A stretch of 64,000 nucleotides of DNA from Maribacter sp. BPC-D8. GTDB taxonomy: Bacteria; Bacteroidota; Bacteroidia; Flavobacteriales; Flavobacteriaceae. The stretch is from the NCBI RefSeq assembly GCF_035207705.1, contig NZ_CP128187.1:4092001-4156000 (forward strand). Direction: 5' to 3'. Made by a program: the position numbers and the translations under genes. The notes below the pieces were generated by a model that searched no databases, had not been told where the DNA came from, and saw nothing but the letters and a program-made list of their open reading frames with translations. Positions 54,324 to 62,615 of this stretch are shown piece by piece. How positions within the stretch are numbered: position 1 is the first letter of the stretch; each line of letters starts with the position of its first letter.

Positions 54324-54362
54324 TGTAAATATATTGTACATGTTTTGTCAAAAAATTTGACA
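54324..54362 (+). promoter_or_regulatory. Paired enhancer palindromes, copy C (before permease 4)
   Basis: TGTAAATATATTGTACA (54324-54340) and TGTCAAAAAATTTGACA (54346-54362, TGTCAAA-N3-TTTGACA is perfect) are separated by 5 bp. The pair ends 52 bp before TGGCAC at 54415, almost identical to copy B. Confidence 0.8.
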
Positions 54363-54414
54363 CTTAAATATTCTATAGTATCATAAATAACTAATATTCA
54401 ATAGGTTAATAGTG

Positions 54415-54429
54415 TGGCACGGATTTAGT
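54415..54429 (+). promoter_or_regulatory. Sigma-54-like promoter, copy C (permeases 4-6 and ATPase 2)
   Basis: TGGCAC (54415-54420), 5 bp, TAGT (54426-54429), the same -24 and -12 halves as copy A. The predicted start near 54440 falls on the upstream GTG, which supports the ATG at 54467 as the true start of permease 4. Confidence 0.65.
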
Positions 54430-54466
54430 CTTAGATTTAGTGTCATCAATCAAAAAACGCGCAATC

Positions 54467-56851
54467 ATGCTAAAAAACCACCTAAAGTTATCTATTCGAA
54501 ACCTCTGGAAAAACAGATTGCTCTCCTCATTAAATCTACTAGGCTTAAGTATCGGTATTGGTAGTGTGTTGACATTGTTATTTTCAGTGTATGCATATTA
54601 TGTAGCAGATGCTAATATTCCTAATCAAGAAAATATAGTGTATTTAAAAACGCACTTAACAGATGGCAATAGCTACAATGAAGTTACCTACCCTTTGTTA
54701 GATAAAATTCTAAGCACTTCACCTGAGATAAAAGCAGGTACACACATGCATGGCTGGGGCAATATTTGGTTAGAGAGCGATAATAAAGAATTTCAAAAGA
54801 CAACGACGTATGCGGATCCAGAATTTTTCGAGGTATTCGGGTTGCCTTTAAAATATGGAAATCAGAGTGATGCCTTAAAAGAGAAATATTCTATTGTTTT
54901 AACTGATAAGGTGAGTAAACAATTATTCGGAGAAGAGAACCCCGTTGGTAAAAACTTAATAGCTGCAGATACTTTAAATCTCACCATTACTGGGGTTTTA
55001 GAACCTATTAGTCCGTACTCATCATTTAGGCTAGGGGTATTGTTACCGAATACGATTTTAGAAGATAATCCGATATTTATCAGACAAACAAATTGGGACA
55101 ACAGTTTTTCGCCCATATTCTTAAAGCTAGATGAAAAGGCAGATGCATTGCAATTCGAAAAGAAAGTAAATCAACTAGTAGTAGAAAATTATGCCGATCC
55201 TAGAACCATTTCAAGAATTGAATTGATGCCATATAAGGAGATGCGAATGGATACCGTTCCCGTTGCTAAAATTATAATTAACGGAAATATCGCGGCAGCT
55301 TTTTTTGTACTGCTTATTGTGCTAGTTAATTTGTTGAACTTGAATACTTCTACCATGTTTCGTCGCACAAAAGACATAGCGGTCAGAAAAATATTAGGAG
55401 GAACTAAAAAAGGAGTGATAGTACAGTTCTGTCTTGAAAATGGAATATTGGTTTTATTGTCAGTTTTAATCTCTGGCGGACTCTTTCTTGGTATTTTATT
55501 GCCGAAGATGAATGCTGTTTTCGGGGCAGATTTTGGTGAGATTAGTTTCAGTTTTGTAGATGATTATCCAGTCATTATAGGAGCTGTAGTATTGGGTTTA
55601 GTTGTTACTTTAATAGTAGGTATTTTGCCTACGTTGAGGTTTATATCTTTACCCATTTCAAAAGGGATTAAAGGAAAAATAGATGCCGCAAAGGGCAATT
55701 TCCTATTTCGAAATTCTTTTGTCATTTTGCAATTTACCATCGCTATACTTTTTATCTGTGTTGCCATTATTCTCAATAGTCAGATCGGGTTTATGAAAAG
55801 TGCAGATTTAGGTTTTGATAGGGAAAATGTTATCGCAGCGAACATAGATCTGGATTATAAAAATATAGATGCAGCGAACTCTAGCTTTAATGCGTTGTTA
55901 GATGAGTTAAAAGCCAATCCATTTGTAGAAAGTGTTAGCACTAGCCAAGCTGTACCTTCAGATTATTATTTTAACTACAGTACGTTTTATGACCCAAATA
56001 CCGATGTAGATGTTCGTATACGTCGCTCATATGTAGATGATGGTTATCTAAAAACTTTGAAGATACCGATGGCTATGGGTCGAGATTTTGATAACATTTT
56101 AGATACAGAAGAAAGTAAATCGGTTATCATTAATCGTAGTGCTATGAGAGCATTTGGCTGGTCATCAATAGAAGGCAAACGGTTAGAATATAGAGGTGAT
56201 GATTCTGATGGTTTTGCGATTGTAGGTGTTATGGAAGATTTTAATTATCAAGATTTACAAAACTCGGTAGAGCCTTTAGTGCATTATTACAATAATGAAA
56301 AAGATTTGGCACATCATCGGTATTTATCTGTTCGGGTAATGGAGGGGAACGAAAAAGAAATTCAGAATTTAATGAATACTGCTTTTTCTAAAATAAGTTC
56401 TCGTAAAAGTTTCTCGCAAGAATTTATAAGTGAAAAAGTAAGTGGTCAATATAGGTTAATAGACGGCATGTTAAAGACGGTAAATGTGGTTGCAATGATG
56501 ACCATTTTCATATCATGTTTAGGCATGTTCGGTCTTATCTCATTTATGGCGAAAAGAAGAATCAAAGAAATAGGTATACGAAAAGTATTAGGTGCTGGTG
56601 TGCTTAAAATAGTAGTGTTACTGTCTAAAGATTATATTTTGTTAGTAGGTATAGGAGCGTTAATCGCCTTCCCTATTGCATGGTTTGTAATGAATGCATG
56701 GCTGGGCAGTTTCGCTTACAGTATTGCTATACAATGGTGGATGTTTGTTTTGGCAGGATTAATTGCCTTTTTAATAACAGCATTCACATTAGGCATACAA
56801 GCGGTAAAATCAGCAATGGTAAACCCAGTGAAGAGTTTAAGAACAGAATAA
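54467..56851 (+). CDS. Double-FtsX (MacB-like) ABC permease 4
   Basis: The 794-residue paralogue starts MLKNHLKLSIRNLWKNRLLSSLN. The frame extends nine codons up to a GTG at 54440, but that codon is at the predicted transcription start. FtsX blocks are AVRKILGGTKKGVIVQFCLEN and GLISFMAKRRIKEIGIRKVLGAGVLKIVVLLSKDY. It diverges most in the first periplasmic domain, which lacks the EVGYD-type motif after helix 1 found in several paralogues and instead reads YYVADANIPN. It ends NPVKSLRTE. It is first in unit C. Confidence 0.92.
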   Translation: MLKNHLKLSIRNLWKNRLLSSLNLLGLSIGIGSVLTLLFSVYAYYVADANIPNQENIVYLKTHLTDGNSYNEVTYPLLDKILSTSPEIKAGTHMHGWGNIWLESDNKEFQKTTTYADPEFFEVFGLPLKYGNQSDALKEKYSIVLTDKVSKQLFGEENPVGKNLIAADTLNLTITGVLEPISPYSSFRLGVLLPNTILEDNPIFIRQTNWDNSFSPIFLKLDEKADALQFEKKVNQLVVENYADPRTISRIELMPYKEMRMDTVPVAKIIINGNIAAAFFVLLIVLVNLLNLNTSTMFRRTKDIAVRKILGGTKKGVIVQFCLENGILVLLSVLISGGLFLGILLPKMNAVFGADFGEISFSFVDDYPVIIGAVVLGLVVTLIVGILPTLRFISLPISKGIKGKIDAAKGNFLFRNSFVILQFTIAILFICVAIILNSQIGFMKSADLGFDRENVIAANIDLDYKNIDAANSSFNALLDELKANPFVESVSTSQAVPSDYYFNYSTFYDPNTDVDVRIRRSYVDDGYLKTLKIPMAMGRDFDNILDTEESKSVIINRSAMRAFGWSSIEGKRLEYRGDDSDGFAIVGVMEDFNYQDLQNSVEPLVHYYNNEKDLAHHRYLSVRVMEGNEKEIQNLMNTAFSKISSRKSFSQEFISEKVSGQYRLIDGMLKTVNVVAMMTIFISCLGMFGLISFMAKRRIKEIGIRKVLGAGVLKIVVLLSKDYILLVGIGALIAFPIAWFVMNAWLGSFAYSIAIQWWMFVLAGLIAFLITAFTLGIQAVKSAMVNPVKSLRTE

Positions 56852-56890
56852 CAAGTATATCATCAGTCAATCAATAAAAAATAAATAATC

Positions 56891-59251
56891 ATGTTTAGAA
56901 ACCATCTAAAAGTAGCTTGGCGGAATTTAATTCGGAATAAAAGCTTTTCGGTATTAAACATTGCAGGACTCTCTATAGGGTTAACTGTTTTTACGCTAAT
57001 TGTGCTTTGGATAAATTTTGAATTAGGCTTCGATAGATTTCATGAAAACCAAGAGCGTATTTATGAAGTAAATAATCAGTATGATGTAGATGGAGAAATT
57101 TGGACATGGAATTCCACACCAAAGGCAATGGCCCTTGCCATTAAAAAAGATTACCCAGAAGTAGAGCGGGTATCTAGATACTATTATGATACGCCTTTTT
57201 TGTTCTCTGTAGATGACAAACGAATTAAGGGAAATGGAACAATAGTAGATCCAGATTTCTTACATATTTTCAGTTTTCCTTTAGTTCAGGGAGATATCGA
57301 GAGCGTATTAAGCGACGTAAACTCGGTAGTAATTACAGAAACATTCGCAAAAAAGATATTCGGTGAAAAAGACCCTATTGGTAAGTTGGTTAAAATTGAT
57401 AATGCCGATAGCTTTAAGGTTACAGGAGTATTAAAAGATCTGCCCGATAATACCGATTTTACTTTCGAATTTTTAGTCCCTTGGGATTATTTGATTCAAA
57501 AAGACTGGGATGATAACAACTGGGGGAACAATTCTGTAGCAACGTATGTAAAACTTAAAGAGGGTGTTGATTTCACTCCGTTTTCAGCAAAGATTAAGAC
57601 CCTTCGTGAGAATTATGATAAAGATTCGCCAGATATGGAAACCCTGTTATATCCATATTCAAGAACCTATTTATATTCAGAATTTGAAAACGGAAAAGAA
57701 ATAGATGGTAGAATAGAATTAATACGGATGTTCGGTTTTATAGCAGCGATCATATTGCTCATCGCCTGTATTAATTTCATGAATTTAAGTACCGCTAGAA
57801 GTGAGAAAAGAGCTAAAGAAGTAGGCGTTCGAAAAGTAATGGGAGCTCCTAAAAAGTATTTGATATATCAGTTTTTGGGCGAATCAATGTTGATTTCTTC
57901 TATTGCGGCGCTACTCGCTTTTGTAATCATACTTCTAGTATTACCAGCGTTTGGTAATTTAGTAGGTAAAGAGCTCTCCATAGATTTTACAAGTAAATGG
58001 TTTTGGTTATCTGCAATAGGTATTGTGTTATTTACAGGAATATTGGCAGGTAGTTATCCTGCATTATACTTATCTGCTTTTAAACCATCTGCAGTATTAA
58101 AAGGAACATTTCATAAAGTAAATACATTAATTACCCCTAGAAAAGTATTAGTTGTTGTTCAATTTTCGGTAGCTATAATTTTAATTACCGCAACATTAAT
58201 TATTACGCAACAATTAGAAAAAGTACAGGATAGACAATTGGGATACGCAAAAGATAATCTCGTTTATACTTTCATGGAGGGTGATATTGAAAAAAACTAT
58301 GATGCCCTAAGAGAAGAACTTTTAAAGTCTGGCGCTGCCACTTCAGTAACTAAAACAAGCTCTCCAATAACAGAAAGTTGGAGCAATACTTGGGGTGTAG
58401 AATGGGAAGGTAAAAAAGAGAATAATAAAACAATCATTTTAAGAATGATGGCTGATGATGCTGTTGTTCGAACGTTAGGCTTAGAGCTTTTGGAAGGAAG
58501 AGATTTAGATCTGCAAAAATTCCCAACAGATTCGACAGCAGTAATATTAAACGAAGCTTCGGTAGCATTAATGGGTTTTGAAAATCCAATAGGGAAAATT
58601 ATAAATGATAATGGTAAAAAATGGCATGTAATTGGTGTGGTTAAAGATTTTGTATTCAATTCTCCTTTTCAGAAGATTGAACCTTTGGTTATTGAAGGGG
58701 CAATGGGTTGGTTCAACGTTGTTCATATGAAATTAAACGAGGCAAATACCACGGCAAATAATTTGGCTACGATAGAACACGTGTACAAAAACTATAACCC
58801 AGAGTATCCATTTAATTATGACTTTGTAGATGGCGAGTATGCTAAGAAATTCAGTGATCAACAGATTACAAGTAAGCTTGCGGGGCTTTTTACTTTGCTA
58901 ACCATATTAATTTCTTGTTTAGGTTTATTTGGTTTGGCTAGCTATATGGCAGAAAATAGAATTAAAGAAGTAGGTATTAGAAAAGTATTAGGTGCTTCGG
59001 TTGGTACAATTGTAACACTATTATCAAAAGATTTTTTAAAACTAGTATGTATTTCCATTTTAATTGCAATACCTATTTCGTGGTATTATATGTCTAATTG
59101 GTTAGAAGACTTTGCTTTTAGAATAGCTATTTCGTGGTGGATTTTTGCAATCGCTGGTGTATTAACACTGCTAATCGCTTTGATCACGGTAAGTTTCCAA
59201 GCCGTAAAAGCAGCAAAGGCAAACCCGGTAAAGAGTCTAAGAACAGAGTAG
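56891..59251 (+). CDS. Double-FtsX (MacB-like) ABC permease 5
   Basis: The 786-residue paralogue (MFRNHLKVAWRNLIRNKSFSVLN) resembles permease 2 most closely in length and blocks: LLIACINFMNLSTARSEKRAKEVGVRKVMGAPKKYLIYQFLGES and LGLFGLASYMAENRIKEVGIRKVLGASVGTIVTLLSKDF. It ends NPVKSLRTE. The 39-bp gap upstream carries TCATCAGTCAATCAA and no promoter-like element, so it is co-transcribed with permease 4. Confidence 0.92.
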   Translation: MFRNHLKVAWRNLIRNKSFSVLNIAGLSIGLTVFTLIVLWINFELGFDRFHENQERIYEVNNQYDVDGEIWTWNSTPKAMALAIKKDYPEVERVSRYYYDTPFLFSVDDKRIKGNGTIVDPDFLHIFSFPLVQGDIESVLSDVNSVVITETFAKKIFGEKDPIGKLVKIDNADSFKVTGVLKDLPDNTDFTFEFLVPWDYLIQKDWDDNNWGNNSVATYVKLKEGVDFTPFSAKIKTLRENYDKDSPDMETLLYPYSRTYLYSEFENGKEIDGRIELIRMFGFIAAIILLIACINFMNLSTARSEKRAKEVGVRKVMGAPKKYLIYQFLGESMLISSIAALLAFVIILLVLPAFGNLVGKELSIDFTSKWFWLSAIGIVLFTGILAGSYPALYLSAFKPSAVLKGTFHKVNTLITPRKVLVVVQFSVAIILITATLIITQQLEKVQDRQLGYAKDNLVYTFMEGDIEKNYDALREELLKSGAATSVTKTSSPITESWSNTWGVEWEGKKENNKTIILRMMADDAVVRTLGLELLEGRDLDLQKFPTDSTAVILNEASVALMGFENPIGKIINDNGKKWHVIGVVKDFVFNSPFQKIEPLVIEGAMGWFNVVHMKLNEANTTANNLATIEHVYKNYNPEYPFNYDFVDGEYAKKFSDQQITSKLAGLFTLLTILISCLGLFGLASYMAENRIKEVGIRKVLGASVGTIVTLLSKDFLKLVCISILIAIPISWYYMSNWLEDFAFRIAISWWIFAIAGVLTLLIALITVSFQAVKAAKANPVKSLRTE

Positions 59252-59284
59252 TTTAAAATTCATCAATCAATTTAAAATCAAATC

Positions 59285-61702
59285 ATGTTTAAGAATTATA
59301 TAAAAATAGCTTGGCGAAACTTGTTTAAGAATAGGGTATTCACTGCTGCAAATATTGTTGGACTTACTTTAGCATTTGCGGTGGCGTTGTTGTTGACCAT
59401 GACAGCATTATTTGAGTTGTCTTATGATCAATTTCATGTAAATAAGGCATCTACCTATCAAGTGTATTATTCAAACCAGACACCAAAAGGTCCAGATATT
59501 TCTACGGCCAACCCTGTGCCTTTTGCTCCGGCATTAAAAGAAGAAGTTCCAGGTGTAAAACATGTTGCTAGAGCATTGAGTGAAAATGTCTTGGTGTCGT
59601 ATGGCGAGAATGATTTTAATTTAGATGCCGAATATGTAGATACAGATTTTTTCTCCATTTTTAGTTATCCAACACTTGCGGGCCATAACAATAAACCCAT
59701 ACAAGATCAAAATTCAATAACACTTACAGAAGAGGCATCTAAAAAGTTATTTGGTACTACAGATGCTATAGGTAAAACGGTGAAAGTGCTCATAGGTAAA
59801 GACGAAAAACCATTTAAGGTTTCAAGCATTCTAAAAAGCATACCAGATAATAGTAGTGTTAGTTTTGATATTGCTATCCCTTTCGATAGTCATTATGAAT
59901 ACAAAGAGAATATAGATGTTTGGGATGCTCGTAATCACCCAGTATATATTCAATTGGAAGACGGAATTTCTAAATCTCAGTTTGAAAAAAGTACGGTAGA
60001 TTTCACTTTACTGCATAACGAAGAGTTAATAAATAATATGAAACGCGATGGCGCACAGCCAGATGTTAATGGTAATTATGCTCAACTAGGCTTGTTGTCG
60101 TATACCGACAAACGTTTTGCGAACATTAATTCGGGCGTACTGCAGATAAAAAGAACCTTTCCGTATATGATTTTGGGTATTGCCTTTTTAATCATTTTCA
60201 TAGCCTGTGCCAATTTTGTCAACATGAATATTGCTTTAGGCGAAAAACGTTTGAAAGAAATAGGCATGAGAAAAACATTAGGTGCTGTAAAAGGACAACT
60301 TTTCAGTCAATTTTGGTTAGAAAGTTTATTGGTATTTGTCATAGCAATTGTTTTTGCGTTAGTACTATCTAATTTGCTAAATGATCCTTATAAAACCTTG
60401 TTTAATACTGAAGCAACCTTCGCGAATCTAATGACGCCTACAATTCTTGGTAGTTTTTTGGTAGGTATTTTATTGGTGACTTTGATTACAGGTGGGTATC
60501 CAGCTTTACTACTTAGTAAATTGAATACGTTAAAGGCATTAAAGGGTAAATGGGAGTTGGGTAAAAACGGAGTTAGAAATGCTTTGATTGTTGTGCAATT
60601 TGTAATTGCAATTGTATTGATAACGGGGACTTTGGTTTTTCAAGGTCAAATTCAATTCATGAGAAATAAAAATCTCGGATTTAATAAAGAACAAGTAGTA
60701 TCGATACCCTTAAACGGAAAGAAAGATAGTTATCGCGTGGTAGAACTTCTACGAAACGAGCTGCAGGGTAATGGTAATATTTTAGGCGTTAGTGGATCAG
60801 ATAATAATTTAGGGCGTGGTAAAGATGGTAGCATCTCAAGTAGTGTTTTGGGTTTTGAATATAAGGGTAGAATTGTACATAGTAATGTACTTACGGTAGA
60901 TTACGACTATGCAAAAACCTTAGATTTACAGTTAGTAGAAGGTCGTATGTTCAGTAAAGAGTATAGTGCAGATAGCTTAAGTATGGTTATCAACGAAGCA
61001 ATGATGAGGGAGTTGAATGAAAAAGAAAACCCGTTAGCGACAAGAGTATATTTTGATGAAGATTCTGTAGCGTATAATGTCATCGGAGTATTAAAAGATT
61101 TTAATCATCAAGATATTAGTAAAAGTATAGAGCCATTAACCTTTTTTCTAGATAGAGATTATGAGCTGTATTACGCTTACGTAAAAGTGGCACCTGCAGA
61201 TATGGCAAAATCTTTCGATGCAATCAAAAATGCATGGCAAAAAATAGAGCCTAACGCTGAGTTTCTGGGGTCTTTCTTAGATGAGAATATAGATAGAACA
61301 TTTAGGCGAGAAAAAACGATGGCAACCATTGTAACGGCAGGTTCCGTTTTAGGTATAGTGCTTAGCTGTATTGGTTTGTTTGCTATGTCATTATTAGTAG
61401 TTGCTCAGCGCACAAAAGAAATAGGTGTACGTAAGGTCATTGGAGCAAGTACATCTTCAATAACCATATTGTTAACCAAAGACTTTTTGAAATTAGTCGG
61501 TATAGCATTTGTGATAGGAACACCGATTTCGTGGTATGTTTTAGATCAATGGCTACAAGATTATGCATTTAGAGTTCCGTTAAGTGTTTGGTTTTTTATC
61601 GGATCAGGATTGTTAGCTGCTTTAATAGCATTATTGACCGTTGGTGCAAGAACTATGAAAGCAGCAGCGGCAAACCCGGTAAAAAGTTTAAGAACAGAGT
61701 GA
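59285..61702 (+). CDS. Double-FtsX (MacB-like) ABC permease 6
   Basis: The 805-residue paralogue (MFKNYIKIAWRNLFKNRVFTAAN) has the same architecture. FtsX blocks are GMRKTLGAVKGQLFSQFWLES and GLFAMSLLVVAQRTKEIGVRKVIGASTSSITILLTKDF. It differs from the others in the first FtsX half (CANFVNMNIALGEKRLKEIG in place of NFMNLSTA) and ends NPVKSLRTE. The 33-bp gap upstream contains TCATCAATCAAT. The second ATPase follows after 66 bp. Confidence 0.92.
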   Translation: MFKNYIKIAWRNLFKNRVFTAANIVGLTLAFAVALLLTMTALFELSYDQFHVNKASTYQVYYSNQTPKGPDISTANPVPFAPALKEEVPGVKHVARALSENVLVSYGENDFNLDAEYVDTDFFSIFSYPTLAGHNNKPIQDQNSITLTEEASKKLFGTTDAIGKTVKVLIGKDEKPFKVSSILKSIPDNSSVSFDIAIPFDSHYEYKENIDVWDARNHPVYIQLEDGISKSQFEKSTVDFTLLHNEELINNMKRDGAQPDVNGNYAQLGLLSYTDKRFANINSGVLQIKRTFPYMILGIAFLIIFIACANFVNMNIALGEKRLKEIGMRKTLGAVKGQLFSQFWLESLLVFVIAIVFALVLSNLLNDPYKTLFNTEATFANLMTPTILGSFLVGILLVTLITGGYPALLLSKLNTLKALKGKWELGKNGVRNALIVVQFVIAIVLITGTLVFQGQIQFMRNKNLGFNKEQVVSIPLNGKKDSYRVVELLRNELQGNGNILGVSGSDNNLGRGKDGSISSSVLGFEYKGRIVHSNVLTVDYDYAKTLDLQLVEGRMFSKEYSADSLSMVINEAMMRELNEKENPLATRVYFDEDSVAYNVIGVLKDFNHQDISKSIEPLTFFLDRDYELYYAYVKVAPADMAKSFDAIKNAWQKIEPNAEFLGSFLDENIDRTFRREKTMATIVTAGSVLGIVLSCIGLFAMSLLVVAQRTKEIGVRKVIGASTSSITILLTKDFLKLVGIAFVIGTPISWYVLDQWLQDYAFRVPLSVWFFIGSGLLAALIALLTVGARTMKAAAANPVKSLRTE

Positions 61703-61768
61703 TAATCAAGACATTTAACCAACAACCAACAACCACTATTTCACTAACAAACTAATTCACTAAATAAG

Positions 61769-62434
61769 ATGTTATTACAAATTAGAAATATTTTCAAATG
61801 GGTACAGCAAGGCGGTCAACGTATTTTTTTGCTAAAAGATATTAATCTAGAAGTAGCTGAAGGGGAGTTCATTTCCATCATGGGTCCGTCGGGATCAGGG
61901 AAATCTACTTTGCTGAATGTTATTGGTATGCTCGATACTTTTGATGAAGGCGAGTATGATTTCTTAAGTGAATCGGTTCACACGTTAAAAGAGAAATATC
62001 GTTCTAATTTGTATAAGGAGTATATCGGATTTGTATTTCAATCATATCACTTGTTAGATGATTTAACGGTGGAAGAAAATTTAGAAATGCCATTGTTGTA
62101 CAAAAAGATAAAAGGCTCTGAGCGCAAGGCTCTGGTTGCAGATATGTTGGATAGATTTAATATAGTAGGGAAGAAAGATTTGTTCCCAACACAATTAAGT
62201 GGCGGTCAACAGCAGTTGGTTGGCGTAGCACGTGCATTGATTGGTAAGCCAAAATTGATTCTAGCAGATGAGCCAACAGGAAACCTGAACTCACAACAAA
62301 GCGAAGAAATCATGCAGCTTTTTAAGAAGTTGAATGAGGAAGAAGGTGTCACTATTATTCAAGTAACACACTCCGAAAAGAACGCTGAATACGGTTCAAG
62401 AATCATCAACCTTTTAGATGGCAGAAAGATTTAG
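61769..62434 (+). CDS. MacB/LolD-type ABC ATPase 2 with variant signature and D-loop
   Basis: The 221-residue protein has Walker A GPSGSGKST at residues 39-47, a signature region LSGGQQQLVGVARALIGKP near 144-162 and Walker B LILADEPTGNLNSQQ near 165-179. Compared with ATPase 1, the Arg after LSGGQQQ is Leu, and the D-loop Asp of GNLD is Asn. Both changes touch the dimer interface, but the catalytic Walker B Glu is present, so activity is still expected. It is the last gene of unit C and presumably serves permeases 4-6. Confidence 0.93.
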   Translation: MLLQIRNIFKWVQQGGQRIFLLKDINLEVAEGEFISIMGPSGSGKSTLLNVIGMLDTFDEGEYDFLSESVHTLKEKYRSNLYKEYIGFVFQSYHLLDDLTVEENLEMPLLYKKIKGSERKALVADMLDRFNIVGKKDLFPTQLSGGQQQLVGVARALIGKPKLILADEPTGNLNSQQSEEIMQLFKKLNEEEGVTIIQVTHSEKNAEYGSRIINLLDGRKI

Positions 62435-62516
62435 TTTTGAAATGTGTAAGATGACACTTCGATCGCGGCCGAGAAGTGATAAGTTTTAATGTAATTTACG
62501 AATGTCAGTTCGAGTG

Positions 62517-62548
62517 CCTATTATTCAATTTTTTCATTGGATAATAGG
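62517..62548. repeat. Hairpin at the end of the export cluster
   Basis: CCTATTATTCAAT (62517-62529) pairs with ATTGGATAATAGG (62536-62548), 12 of 13, around a T-rich loop. It may terminate unit C or be another intergenic palindrome. The 181-bp gap to the amidase holds no gene. Confidence 0.5.
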
Positions 62549-62615
62549 TGTATCCAGAACCTTTTGAAAACAAATAGTTCCCGACTGAAAAAATGCAACA
62601 ACCAACAAACAACAA

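Noticed and set aside
54440..54466. GTG start for permease 4
   Set aside because: It coincides with the predicted transcription start and adds residues absent from the five paralogues.
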